Source: CAZWDL01 sp964632995
GTDB taxonomy: Bacteria; Bacteroidota; Bacteroidia; Chitinophagales; Saprospiraceae
Direction of reading: 5' to 3'
Assembly: GCA_964632995.1 (NCBI GenBank)
Contig: CAZWDL010000041.1
Coordinates: 1-53,228 of the forward strand
DNA length: 53,228 nt
In this document: positions 36,217 to 44,407 of the stretch, one piece after another
Layout: every line of letters begins with the position of its first letter
Position numbering within the stretch: the first letter of the stretch is position 1
Translations under genes and position numbers: made by a program
Notes under the pieces: generated by a model
Database searches by the model: none
The model's input: only the letters and a program-made list of their open reading frames with translations
Told to the model about the DNA's origin: nothing

Positions 36217-39200
36217 CGTCGTTTTTGCTGACTAAAATAAGTTCTTTACCGTTGACGGTCAACGATTTCAGGTCGCGAACCTGTCCGGTAAACAGCAAGC
36301 CCGAGTCTTTTGATCGCAGAGCCTCGAATTTACCGTTGCCTTTGCCGGCTAATAGCAAACCGTAACTGGCGTCATAGCGGCCGAATTCGGGTTTGACGCC
36401 GTGGAGGTTGCCGCCCAGCAGGATATCCGGGACGCCGTCCTGATTCAGGTCCCGGATGAAAACGGCGTACACCGGAGCGTATTGCGCCTCCAGCGGTAGG
36501 TCGCGAAGCGAAAAGGCGCCGTCTCCGTTATTCATCATAACGGAAGAGGCCAGCCTACGGGCTTTGGAGTGATAGCTTTTCTCCAGCTGTTCGGCCGGAA
36601 AGATGTCCTGCACCGTTTCACCGGCGTAGGCGGCGTAACGCAGGTATTGTTTCTTCAGGCCCGGCATCTGTTCGACGAGGTCGTGCTTCAGGGCGATGGG
36701 ATAACAGTTGTCGCCCTCGTACTGGCAGATGACCTGGTCGGCCGAACCGTTTTGGTCGAAGTCGTTGACGTACAGCTCGACGGGATGTTCCGGGGTGGCG
36801 CGGAAGCGCGAATTCAGGCCGTGGTTGCCGAGTACGAAATCGGTGTCGCCGTCCATGTCCAGGTCGGCGGCTTCGATAGTGTTCCACCAGCCTTCGGATT
36901 GGGCGAGTCCGGCCGATTCACTGACATCGGTAAGGCGTCCATTGTCATTCCGGAAAACCTTCACGGCCATCCACTCCCCTACGATAAACAAATCCGGATC
37001 ATTATCGCCGTCGTAATCCGCCCAGCAGGCGTCGGTAATCATGCCGAGGTCTTTAAGTTCAGGCGCCGCGGAGGCGCTCACGTTCAGGAATTTTCCCTGA
37101 CCGTCGTTTTGCAAGAGATAGCCGTTGCAAGGCACGCCGTAGTAAAAAGGCTGTACGCGCCCTCCTACGAAGAGGTCGATATCTCCGTCGCCGTCGTAAT
37201 CGGCGGGAGCGACGCAGGAGGTGCTTTCGGGTTTACTTGCGGGGAGTATTTGCTCCGATTTTCGGAAATTCCCTATCCCGTCATTAAGGTAAAGCCGATC
37301 GCGAAGCGCCGGAGCGCCGTTGGCGAACTCGTGCCCGCCGCTGCAGACGTAGAGATCGAGATCGCCGTCGCCGTCGGCGTCGAAGAAGGCCGAGCCGAGG
37401 TCTTCGGCGAGTTGGTCGGCTTCGAAAAGAGCCTGGTTAGTGGGACGGAAGCTGCCGCCGGCCCGCTGCACGAGGAGGGCGCCGGGTTGTTCTTTCGCGC
37501 CGCCGATAAACAGGTCGGTTCGTCCGTCGCCGTTGACGTCGCCGGTGCTCATGTGTGGTCCTTCCGAGGAAAGCATATGGGGGATGAGGCGGTCGCGGTC
37601 GAAGTCGACGAAACGGTTTTCCCGGTGGGTATAGTCTATGCCCGCTGAGGTAGTAACTTCCCGCAATAAGGGGTTTCCGGCGCGCTCTCCGGGAGCGGTC
37701 AGCACCTGCTCATCAGTAGGTTGCAGGTCGCCGGCGTCGGCCTGCCGCAGGGTCAGCATTTGGTTGGCCGGCACCTGGTTGAGCACGGTGTATTGATCGT
37801 TGGGCCAGCGGACGGTCACCACGTCCACTGTATCGATGTCCCCCAGTCCGATCAGCGGCCGGTAGTCCATCGACGACTGGAAGCCGCGCATAGGCATGTG
37901 CTCGAAGAAGAACGCGAGGTCGCCCGCGCGGAGGGTGATTTGGGCGCCGATGGCCTGGGTGTTGAGGCCCTCGCCGATGAGGTGGAAGGTGAGAGTCCCC
38001 CCCATCCCCCCCGAAGGGGGGGAGTGCCGCTCTGACGAGTTCCCATCAGAGCGGCTGTCAGCTTGGAGTCCCCCCCCTTTGGGGGGGCTAGGGGGGGCTG
38101 GGCTGTTATTTCTGTATACAAAGGCCGGCATATTCACGTTATTGACGACGAGGTCGAGGTCGCCGTCATTGTCGAGATCACCGTAGGCGGCGCCGTTAGA
38201 GTGGCTGGGCTGGGCGAGGCCCCAGGCTTCGGCGCGGTCTTCGAAACGGATACCGTTGCCTTCAGAGCCGAGGTTGACGAAGGCGTAGTTGGGCACGCGT
38301 TCGATGGGAATGGAGTCTATGAGGGCGCGGTAGTTGACGGTGTCGCCGGCCACCATGGCGCGCATATTTTCTTCGTGGGAGATGAATTGGATATAGTCCT
38401 GGTCGGTCAGGTCCTGGTAGATGCCGTTGGCGACGAAGATATCCTTATAGCCGTCGTTGTCATAATCGGCGATGAGGGCGCCCCAGCTCCAGTCGGTGGC
38501 CTCCACGCCGGCCAGGCGGCCGATTTCGCTGAAGTAAACGGCCCCGTCGGGCCCGAAACCGTTGTTGAGGTTCAGGGTATTTCGGGTAAACTGGTGGTAG
38601 TAGTCGTTTTCGAGTTTGTACTGATATCTGTCCCAGTCTTCGAAGGTGGTCTTTGTTTTCAGCCGGCGGTTCTCGCCGGGCAGCATATCGGTGACGAAGA
38701 TATCGGGCAGGCCGTCGTTGTTGATATCGGCCATGTCGGCGCCCATGGAAGTCAGGCTGGTGGCGCGGAAGCGTTCCTCCAACACCTCCTTGAAGGTTCC
38801 GTCCTGCTGGTTGAGGTATAGGTAGTCCCGCTCAAAGAAGTCGTTGGAGATGAAAAGGTCCTGCCACCCGTCGCGGTTGACGTCGCCGACGGTGACGCCG
38901 AGGCCGAAGCCGATGAGGCTGCCGTAGATGCCGGCGGCGGCGGAGACGTCGACGTATCCCCCCCCTTGGGAGGGTTGGGGGCGCTCCCCCCCTTGCCCCC
39001 TCGCGGGGGGGGATATGTTGCGGTAGAGTTTGTCCCCTCCTACGGAGTCGCGCACCGGCCGCATATTCTTTCGGAGGTTAAAGCTCCCGATAGCCTGGTA
39101 AGAGTTGTTGAGCAGGTAGAGGTCGAGGTCGCCGTCTTTGTCGTAGTCGAAGAAAGCGGCGTGGGTGGAATAGCCGCGGTCGGCGATGCCGTAGGCTTCG

Positions 39201-39721
39201 GCCATTACGGTGAAGGTGATTTGGCCGTCTTCGTCGGGTCCGTTATTTATAAAGAGTTCGTTTTCCTTATCGTCGCCTTCGACGTCGCCGGAGTTGCAAA
39301 CGTAGATATCGAGCCAGCCGTCGCCGTTGACATCGGCGACGGCAACGCCGGTCGACCAGGCGCGGCGGCCGCCGACGCCGGCTTGTTCGGTAATGTCTTC
39401 GAATTGCCAGTCGCCGCGGTTGAGATACAGGCGGTTGGGCGCCATATTGGCGGTGAAGTAGATGTCGACCAGACCATCCTTGTTGAAATCGCCGAGACCT
39501 ACCCCGCCGCCATTGTAGAAGTTGCGGTATTTGTAAATGTTAAAATTGCGGTCGTATTTCAGCTGGTTGTTGAAATCGATGCCGGTTTTCTCCGGCGGCA
39601 ACAGGGTGAAAAGCGTATCCGAAGCGGCCCCATCCGTTTCGGCAGTGCTTTGACACCCGGCCACGGCCGAAAGCATACCAACCACAGCTACTAAATATTT
39701 GAGGCGCTTGATGGATAGCAT
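36173..39721 (-). CDS. Giant FG-GAP/ASPIC (UnbV) lipoprotein 2
   Basis: An 1182-residue lipoprotein (lipobox AVAGC). The layout is the same as in paralogue 1: FG-GAP calcium loops (GDFNKDGLVDIYF, ADVNGDGWLDIYV, FDYDKDGDLDLYL, GDVNRDGWQDLFI, ADINNDGLPDIFV, GDLDNDGDLDLVV), ASPIC/UnbV at about 588-660 (AQITLRAG...MRGFQSSMD...VRWPND), then more loops (GDVNGDGRTDLFI, FDADGDGDLDLYV, ADYDGDGDIDLFV, ADYDGDNDPDLFI, ADLDMDGDTDFVL, RDLNQDGVPDILL). Two foreign segments are inserted in frame, at residues 237-255 and 540-575. It is much closer to paralogue 3 than to paralogue 1, pointing to tandem duplication. Confidence 0.9.
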   Translation of the reverse strand: MLSIKRLKYLVAVVGMLSAVAGCQSTAETDGAASDTLFTLLPPEKTGIDFNNQLKYDRNFNIYKYRNFYNGGGVGLGDFNKDGLVDIYFTANMAPNRLYLNRGDWQFEDITEQAGVGGRRAWSTGVAVADVNGDGWLDIYVCNSGDVEGDDKENELFINNGPDEDGQITFTVMAEAYGIADRGYSTHAAFFDYDKDGDLDLYLLNNSYQAIGSFNLRKNMRPVRDSVGGDKLYRNISPPARGQGGERPQPSQGGGYVDVSAAAGIYGSLIGFGLGVTVGDVNRDGWQDLFISNDFFERDYLYLNQQDGTFKEVLEERFRATSLTSMGADMADINNDGLPDIFVTDMLPGENRRLKTKTTFEDWDRYQYKLENDYYHQFTRNTLNLNNGFGPDGAVYFSEIGRLAGVEATDWSWGALIADYDNDGYKDIFVANGIYQDLTDQDYIQFISHEENMRAMVAGDTVNYRALIDSIPIERVPNYAFVNLGSEGNGIRFEDRAEAWGLAQPSHSNGAAYGDLDNDGDLDLVVNNVNMPAFVYRNNSPAPPSPPKGGGLQADSRSDGNSSERHSPPSGGMGGTLTFHLIGEGLNTQAIGAQITLRAGDLAFFFEHMPMRGFQSSMDYRPLIGLGDIDTVDVVTVRWPNDQYTVLNQVPANQMLTLRQADAGDLQPTDEQVLTAPGERAGNPLLREVTTSAGIDYTHRENRFVDFDRDRLIPHMLSSEGPHMSTGDVNGDGRTDLFIGGAKEQPGALLVQRAGGSFRPTNQALFEADQLAEDLGSAFFDADGDGDLDLYVCSGGHEFANGAPALRDRLYLNDGIGNFRKSEQILPASKPESTSCVAPADYDGDGDIDLFVGGRVQPFYYGVPCNGYLLQNDGQGKFLNVSASAAPELKDLGMITDACWADYDGDNDPDLFIVGEWMAVKVFRNDNGRLTDVSESAGLAQSEGWWNTIEAADLDMDGDTDFVLGNHGLNSRFRATPEHPVELYVNDFDQNGSADQVICQYEGDNCYPIALKHDLVEQMPGLKKQYLRYAAYAGETVQDIFPAEQLEKSYHSKARRLASSVMMNNGDGAFSLRDLPLEAQYAPVYAVFIRDLNQDGVPDILLGGNLHGVKPEFGRYDASYGLLLAGKGNGKFEALRSKDSGLLFTGQVRDLKSLTVNGKELILVSKNDDALQVYAIRLSPES
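37997..38104. repeat. In-frame palindromic insertion, 108 nt, in FG-GAP lipoprotein 2 (site 2)
   Basis: Encodes 36 residues (SPAPPSPPKGGG...SPPSGGMGG) after FVYRNN, where paralogue 3 continues without it. It has the outer tracts CCCCCCCGAAGGGGGGG and CCTTTGGGGGGGCTAGGGGG around a central stem CCGCTCTGA/TCAGAGCGG. It is the same element family, in the same orientation, as 31868-31984 but lacks that copy's left AAGCTGACGG arm. Confidence 0.85.
38957..39013. repeat. In-frame palindromic insertion, 57 nt, in FG-GAP lipoprotein 2 (site 1)
   Basis: Encodes 19 residues (SPPARGQGGERPQPSQGGG) between KLYRNI and YVDVSAAAG. The ends are inverted repeats: TATCCCCCCCC on the left and GGGGGGGGATA on the right, both reaching slightly into the flank. 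Paralogue 3 has a shorter insertion with the same ends at the same place. Confidence 0.85.
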
Positions 39722-39919
39722 AATTAACTTTCTTTAGGTTAAGGGCTAAAAACTGATTAATTGGATGGACAGTAGTGACTTGGAGTCCGATGTTGTCAAC
39801 TCAAAAAAATTGATACGGAGACATGAGGTCGGGGGCACTCCGTTTTTCCTAAGCTCCCAGTCTTTTCCGGCTGAATTTGATAACATTCGACTCAGAGACA
39901 TCTTATGAATTGAGTCACC

Positions 39920-40531
39920 CTAATCCGTCTCCCCTTCTTCTTTCACCGGGGCCGCCGCCGGATCAGGTTCGGGCAGATCGATTGACATATCGGTATAGGT
40001 GGCCTTTACGAACTGATCATCCAGCGTCGTGAGGACGATGCGGCGGTTGCCGTCGATTTTGACGTAGGCGGTGCCCAGCTTTGGGTGATCGGCCCGGATG
40101 AAGCCTTCGCCGTGCCATTCTTCCAGCAGATCCAAAACCTGGAGCTGCAAGCTGTCGGCCCAGAGATTCCGGTTCCAGGGCGACCAGGCGTCATAGCGGA
40201 ACATCACCGGCATTTCTCTGATCTTATCCTCATGAAAGGAAGGAAAAAACTCCATTTTTGCGGAATAAGGCAACTGATCGCCGAGTTCATACACTACCGT
40301 GGTATTTGCCGACCCCTGGCGCAGGAGGCCTTGTTGATTCATTTCCCAGCAGGCGACGTAAAACTCCTTCGAAGTCATACCTAATTCCAGGCCCAGAAAC
40401 AATGAATCGAAGCGTTCGCCGCTGGCCAGTTCTCGCTCCAGCAGTTTCTGGTAGTTGCTCTTTTGTTCGCAGGAAAAAAACGAGACGGTCATAAGCAGGG
40501 TGAATAGCCCCAAAACAATTGATCGCATCAT
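39920..40531 (-). CDS. Small lipoprotein of unknown function
   Basis: A 203-residue protein with lipobox VSFFSC (Cys about 21). The mature part is mostly alpha-beta (NYQKLLERELASGERFDSLF, LGMTSKEFYVACWEMNQQG, YELGDQLPYSAKMEFFPSF) with a Pro/Glu-rich end. The LGLELGMTSKEFYVACWEMN block recurs in Bacteroidota lipoproteins of similar size, function unknown to me. It is sandwiched between FG-GAP lipoproteins 3 and 2, 45 nt after the former, and so is probably co-transcribed with them. Confidence 0.7.
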   Translation of the reverse strand: MMRSIVLGLFTLLMTVSFFSCEQKSNYQKLLERELASGERFDSLFLGLELGMTSKEFYVACWEMNQQGLLRQGSANTTVVYELGDQLPYSAKMEFFPSFHEDKIREMPVMFRYDAWSPWNRNLWADSLQLQVLDLLEEWHGEGFIRADHPKLGTAYVKIDGNRRIVLTTLDDQFVKATYTDMSIDLPEPDPAAAPVKEEGETD

Positions 40532-40576
40532 ATCGACTAGTTCTTTTTTTGTGTAAAGCAGTTCATTTAATAAACT

Positions 40577-43500
40577 CTAATCACTGTCCGGTCGCTGCCT
40601 GGGAACGGCCTTCACCGCGAAGGCCGCCGGCGGCGCGTCGTTGCGTGCCGTCAGGACCAGGCGTTCGCCGTTCACTTCCAGCGTAACGATGTCGCGCACA
40701 GCGCCTTTAATAAAAAATCCGCTTTCGCGCGGCAGCTTGGGAATGAAATTTCCCTGCCCGTCGCCGCGCAGGAAGAGACCGTAGCCGGCGTCGTGAATAC
40801 CCACTTCCGGTTTGGCTTCGTAGAAGTTGCCGGCCAGCAGGATGTCGGCGAGGTTATCACCGTCGAAATCCTGCACGGCGATACCGTAGACCGGGGTAAA
40901 CTGGGCGCGCAGCGGCAAGGCGCGCGCCTCGTAGCCGCCGCCGGCTTTACTGAGAAACAACATGGTGCGGGTTTCATGCACTTCCAGGTGAATGGCTTTG
41001 GCCAGTTGTTCCTCCGTAAAGATATCCTGAACGGTTTGTTCCTTATAATCCTCGTACTTAAGGTATTTCTTTTTCAGGCCGGGCATCTGCTCGACGAGGT
41101 CGTGGCGCAGGGCGAGCGGATAGGCTTTCTCGCCGTTGTAAACGGTGATGATCTGTTCCGCCGATCCGTTGCGGTCGAAGTCATTGATCCACATGGACAC
41201 CGGTTTATCTGGGGAGGCCTTAAAACGCGTATTGAGGCCGTGATTGCCGGCGACGAAATCGGGCCGGCCGTCACCGTTGACATCACCCGCAGCCAGGCGG
41301 TTCCAGAAGCCGTGGTGACCGGTAAGGCCTTCCATTTCGGATTTGGCGAGTTTTCCATCCTCGTTGACGAAGAGGGTAAGAGGCATCCACGCTCCGGCGA
41401 CGAGCAGGTCGGGGTCGCCGTCGGCGTCATAATCCGTCCAGAGGGCGTCGGTCAGCAAGCCGAGCTGCTCCAGTTGCGGAGCCTTTTGTTTTGTTACATT
41501 TTTAAATTTTCCGGCGCCGTCGTTTTCCAAAACGTAACCGTTGGCCGGCACGCCGTAGAGGAAGGGGCGCAGGCGGATGCCGACGAACAGATCGAGATCG
41601 CCGTCAGCGTCGTAGTCGGCGGCATCGACGCAGCCGGTGCTTTCGAAGTTGTAAGTAGGCAGCACCTGCTCCGACTTGGTGAAGCGGCCCCGCCCGTCGT
41701 TGAGGTAAAGCCGGTCCATCAGGGCGGCGGAGCTGGAGGGAAACTCATTGCCGCCGCTGGCGACGTAGAGGTCGGCATCCCCGTCGCCGTCGGCGTCAAA
41801 GAAGAGGCAGTCGGTATCCTCGGATAGTTTATCGGCTTCGAAGAGCGCTTCGTTAGTACGGCGGAACCCGCCGCCGGCTTGCTGTGCCAGCAGCGCGCCG
41901 GCTTGCTCGCGAGCCCCGCAGATGTAGAAGTCGTCACGCCCGTCCCCGTTCACGTCGGCTACAGCCACTCTCGGGCCCTGGGTGGAGAGCATGTGGTAGA
42001 TGAGTCGGTCGCGATCGAAGTCGACGAAGTCGTTTTCGCGGTGGTGGAAGGGAACAAGCAGGTTGGTGGGGCTAAATAGTAGCCCCCTCCCAACCTCCCC
42101 CAAAGGGGGAGGAGCGCCAGCGGGGCGTGCGAGCGCAGAGGGGGGGATCCCCCCCCTTTGGTCCCCCCCATAGGGGGGGATAGTGCTTTGTTTCAGAGTC
42201 AGGGATTGATTGCTAGGCACGTCCGTCTTCACAGTGCGGCGGCCGTCGGGCCACCGGACGACGAGGGAGTCGAGCGTAGCCCAGTCGCCGAGGCCGAAGT
42301 GGAGGCGGGGGTCGACACAGGACTGGAAGCCGCGCATGGGGGCCAGTTCCTGGTATTTATACTGTCCATCCTTGAATACAGTCACCTGCGCGCCGAGGGC
42401 CGCGGTATTGGGCGCCTCCCCCTGTAGAGAGACAGTGAGATAGTAATGTTCCGGTCGCAGGCGTTCGGCATTGTTGCGGTAGACGAAAGCCGGCATGTTG
42501 ACGTTGTTGATCACCAGGTCGAGGTCGCCGTCGTTGTCGAGATCGCCGTAGGCGGAACCGTTGGAGAAGCTGGGGCGGTCGAGGCCCCATTCTTCGGCGC
42601 GGTTCTCCAGCGGGAATTCGCCATTGTTGGCAAAAGCGTAATTCGGCAGCGCCTCCGAGGGAATGGTATCGATCATCTGCTGGATGACGGCCCCTTCCCT
42701 TTCGAGGATACGGCGTACGGTAGCGGGGTCGGAATAAAAGTTGATGTAATCCTGGTCGGTGAGGTCTTTGTAGATGCCGTTGGCGACGAAGATATCCTTC
42801 CAGCCGTTGTTGTCGAGGTCGGCGATGAGGGCGCCCCAGCTCCAGTCGGTGGCGTAGACTTCAGCCAGCCGTCCGATTTCGCTGAAGGTGCCGTCGGCAT
42901 TGTTGAGCTGCAGGACGTTGCGGGTAAACTGGCGGTGGTAGCCGTTTTGGAGGTTGAGCTGATATTTATCCCAGTTTTCAAAGGTAGTTTTGGTTTTGTA
43001 GCGCGCATCGTCCTCGGGCAGCATATCGGTGACGAAAATTTCGGGATAGCCGTCGTTATTCAGGTCGGCCATATCGGCGCCCATCGAGCTGAGGCTGATC
43101 TCGCGAAGCTGTTCTTCCAGGGCTTCGGTGAAGGTGCCGTCCTGGTTGTTGAGGTACAGGTAGTCCCTTTCGAAGAAGTCATTGGACACGTAGATGTCGA
43201 GCCAACCATCACGGTTTACGTCCCCGATGGTAACCCCGAGACCGAAGCCGATGTTGGAGCCGTAGATGCCGGCGGAGGCGGAGACGTCGACGTATCCCCC
43301 CCCTTGCCCCCCCAAGGGGGGGGATACGTTCCGGTAGAGTTTGTTGCCGCCGAGCGTATCCCGAATCTCCCGCTGCCCGGGTCGCAGGTCATAGCCGCCG
43401 ACCGAGCGGATGGAGTTATTGAGCAGGTACATATCGAGGTCGCCATCCTTGTCATAGTCAAAGAAGGCGGCGTGGGTGGAGAGGCCGAGGTCGTCGATGC

Positions 43501-44017
43501 CGTATTCTCTGGCCATTTCCGTGAAGGTCACTTGTCCGTCTTCGTCGGGGCCGTTGTTGATGAAGAGTTCGTTGTGGCGGTTGTCGCCTTCCGGGCTACC
43601 GGATTTGCAGAGGTAGATGTCCTGCCGGCCGTCGCCGTTGACGTCGGCGAAGCTCACCCCGGCGGTCCAGACGCCTTGGCTGGCGACGCCGGCGGCTTCG
43701 GTGATGTCTTTGAATTTGAAATTACCGAGGTTGAGGTACAGGCGGTTATCGACCTGATTGCCGCAGAAGAAGATATCGATGAGGCCGTCGTTGTTGATAT
43801 CGCCGAGGCCTACGCCGCCGCCGTTGAAGAAGTTGCGGAAGGTATAGGGATTGAAGGACTCGGTGTATTCGAGCCGGTTAGCGAAGTTGATGCCGGTCGT
43901 TTCGGCGGACAATAGGGTGAAGAGCCGGTTGTCGTCCACGGCTTCTTTTTCCGGTTGACAAGTGGAAAGCAGACCGGTGAGTAGTGTCAGTCCTATGTAA
44001 GGCAGCAATCGGGTCAT
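40577..44017 (-). CDS. Giant FG-GAP/ASPIC (UnbV) lipoprotein 3
   Basis: A 1146-residue lipoprotein (lipobox LLSTC), the first of the three after SusD. FG-GAP loops: GDINNDGLIDIFF, ADVNGDGRQDIYL, FDYDKDGDLDMYL, GDVNRDGWLDIYV, ADLNNDGYPEIFV, GDLDNDGDLDLVI; then ASPIC/UnbV at about 539-610 (AQVTVFKDGQYKYQELAPMR, VRWPDGRRTV), then ADVNGDGRDDFYI, FDADGDGDADLYV, ADYDADGDLDLFV, TDYDADGDPDLLV, GDVNGDGRPDFVA, QDFDGDNLADILL. In-frame insertions are at residues 232-241 and 613-647. Neighbours SusC and SusD suggest a surface glycan-binding or scaffold role. The 5' leader (44018-44118) is full of G/C hairpins and has a TAnnTTTG word. Confidence 0.9.
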   Translation of the reverse strand: MTRLLPYIGLTLLTGLLSTCQPEKEAVDDNRLFTLLSAETTGINFANRLEYTESFNPYTFRNFFNGGGVGLGDINNDGLIDIFFCGNQVDNRLYLNLGNFKFKDITEAAGVASQGVWTAGVSFADVNGDGRQDIYLCKSGSPEGDNRHNELFINNGPDEDGQVTFTEMAREYGIDDLGLSTHAAFFDYDKDGDLDMYLLNNSIRSVGGYDLRPGQREIRDTLGGNKLYRNVSPPLGGQGGGYVDVSASAGIYGSNIGFGLGVTIGDVNRDGWLDIYVSNDFFERDYLYLNNQDGTFTEALEEQLREISLSSMGADMADLNNDGYPEIFVTDMLPEDDARYKTKTTFENWDKYQLNLQNGYHRQFTRNVLQLNNADGTFSEIGRLAEVYATDWSWGALIADLDNNGWKDIFVANGIYKDLTDQDYINFYSDPATVRRILEREGAVIQQMIDTIPSEALPNYAFANNGEFPLENRAEEWGLDRPSFSNGSAYGDLDNDGDLDLVINNVNMPAFVYRNNAERLRPEHYYLTVSLQGEAPNTAALGAQVTVFKDGQYKYQELAPMRGFQSCVDPRLHFGLGDWATLDSLVVRWPDGRRTVKTDVPSNQSLTLKQSTIPPYGGDQRGGIPPSALARPAGAPPPLGEVGRGLLFSPTNLLVPFHHRENDFVDFDRDRLIYHMLSTQGPRVAVADVNGDGRDDFYICGAREQAGALLAQQAGGGFRRTNEALFEADKLSEDTDCLFFDADGDGDADLYVASGGNEFPSSSAALMDRLYLNDGRGRFTKSEQVLPTYNFESTGCVDAADYDADGDLDLFVGIRLRPFLYGVPANGYVLENDGAGKFKNVTKQKAPQLEQLGLLTDALWTDYDADGDPDLLVAGAWMPLTLFVNEDGKLAKSEMEGLTGHHGFWNRLAAGDVNGDGRPDFVAGNHGLNTRFKASPDKPVSMWINDFDRNGSAEQIITVYNGEKAYPLALRHDLVEQMPGLKKKYLKYEDYKEQTVQDIFTEEQLAKAIHLEVHETRTMLFLSKAGGGYEARALPLRAQFTPVYGIAVQDFDGDNLADILLAGNFYEAKPEVGIHDAGYGLFLRGDGQGNFIPKLPRESGFFIKGAVRDIVTLEVNGERLVLTARNDAPPAAFAVKAVPRQRPDSD
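42077..42181. repeat. In-frame palindromic insertion, 105 nt, in FG-GAP lipoprotein 3 (site 2)
   Basis: Encodes 35 residues (IPPYGGDQRGG, then ALARPAG, then PPPLGEVGRGLL) in the linker right after the ASPIC domain (LTLKQST). It contains CCTCCCCCAAAGGGGGAGG and CCCCCCCTATGGGGGGG-type hairpins and a GGAGCGCCAGCGGGGCGTGC core. The family is related in style but not in core sequence to the elements at 31868 and 37997. Confidence 0.8.
43295..43324. repeat. In-frame palindromic insertion, 30 nt, in FG-GAP lipoprotein 3 (site 1)
   Basis: Encodes SPPLGGQGGG between KLYRNV and YVDVSASAG. With its flanks the DNA is a perfect palindrome, CGTATCCCCCCCCTT - GCCCCCCC - AAGGGGGGGGATACG. It lies at the same protein position as the insertions at 38957-39013 and 31868-31984. 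Confidence 0.85.
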
Positions 44018-44143
44018 ATGATTGTGGTTTGGCCCCTCCGTCCTGCGGACACCTCCCCGGGGGGAGGATGGCTCCTCCGCCTTTTAGGCGCCTTTTCGAG
44101 GAGGTAGTAGGACTCCTCCAAGTATAAGCGGGAAAAAGGAATG

Positions 44144-44151
44144 CAAAGGTA
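44144..44151 (-). promoter_or_regulatory. Possible Bacteroidota -7 element for FG-GAP lipoprotein 3
   Basis: TACCTTTG on the minus strand fits the TAnnTTTG consensus of the Bacteroidota housekeeping sigma factor. It lies about 127 nt upstream of the start codon. No TTTG -33 partner is found 19-21 nt upstream, so the call is weak. Confidence 0.3.
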
Positions 44152-44264
44152 GTGATTTTTAAAGTTTTCGGTTGATTGTTAGCGACTTAAGGTATTTTTT
44201 AGGGGGATTTTCCAAAGTGCTTTTCTAAGGGCAGGGTTTTTCCTGGTCATTCGTGTCCTGAATT

Positions 44265-44292
44265 CAGGCGGCGCCCTGAGAGGCGCCGCCTG
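44265..44292. repeat. Perfect 11-bp palindrome (GGCGCC type)
   Basis: CAGGCGGCGCC and GGCGCCGCCTG with a CTGAGA loop. The core resembles the 20-bp inverted repeat at 111-166. No T-tract follows. Confidence 0.7.
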
Positions 44293-44305
44293 ACGCCATC
44301 CGGGG

Positions 44306-44349
44306 CAAAAAGCAGGAAGCAGATAATCCTGATGACTATCTGCTTCCTG
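44306..44349 (-). terminator. Intrinsic terminator behind SusD
   Basis: On the minus strand CAGGAAGCAGATA pairs perfectly with TATCTGCTTCCTG over an 11-nt loop, and CTTTTTG follows at once. It begins 59 nt after the SusD stop codon. It should stop or reduce transcription from SusCD into the FG-GAP genes, so those probably have their own promoter. Confidence 0.8.
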
Positions 44350-44407
44350 GAGTCAGGACCTGGCGGAATTCAGCCATCCGCCGGTCCGGGTAGTATGTTG
44401 ATCCCGA

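Larger units (their letters stand above)
44018..44407. other. Intergenic between SusD and FG-GAP lipoprotein 3
   Basis: No gene. Read towards lipoprotein 3 (minus strand): a terminator-like hairpin behind SusD (44306-44349), a GGCGCC palindrome (44265-44292), an AT-rich part with a TACCTTTG word (44144-44151), then a G/C hairpin block at about 44040-44118 (CCTCCCC/GGGGAGG, GCC-TTTTA-GGC, CCTCC/GGAGG), probably in the 5' leader of lipoprotein 3. Confidence 0.6.
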
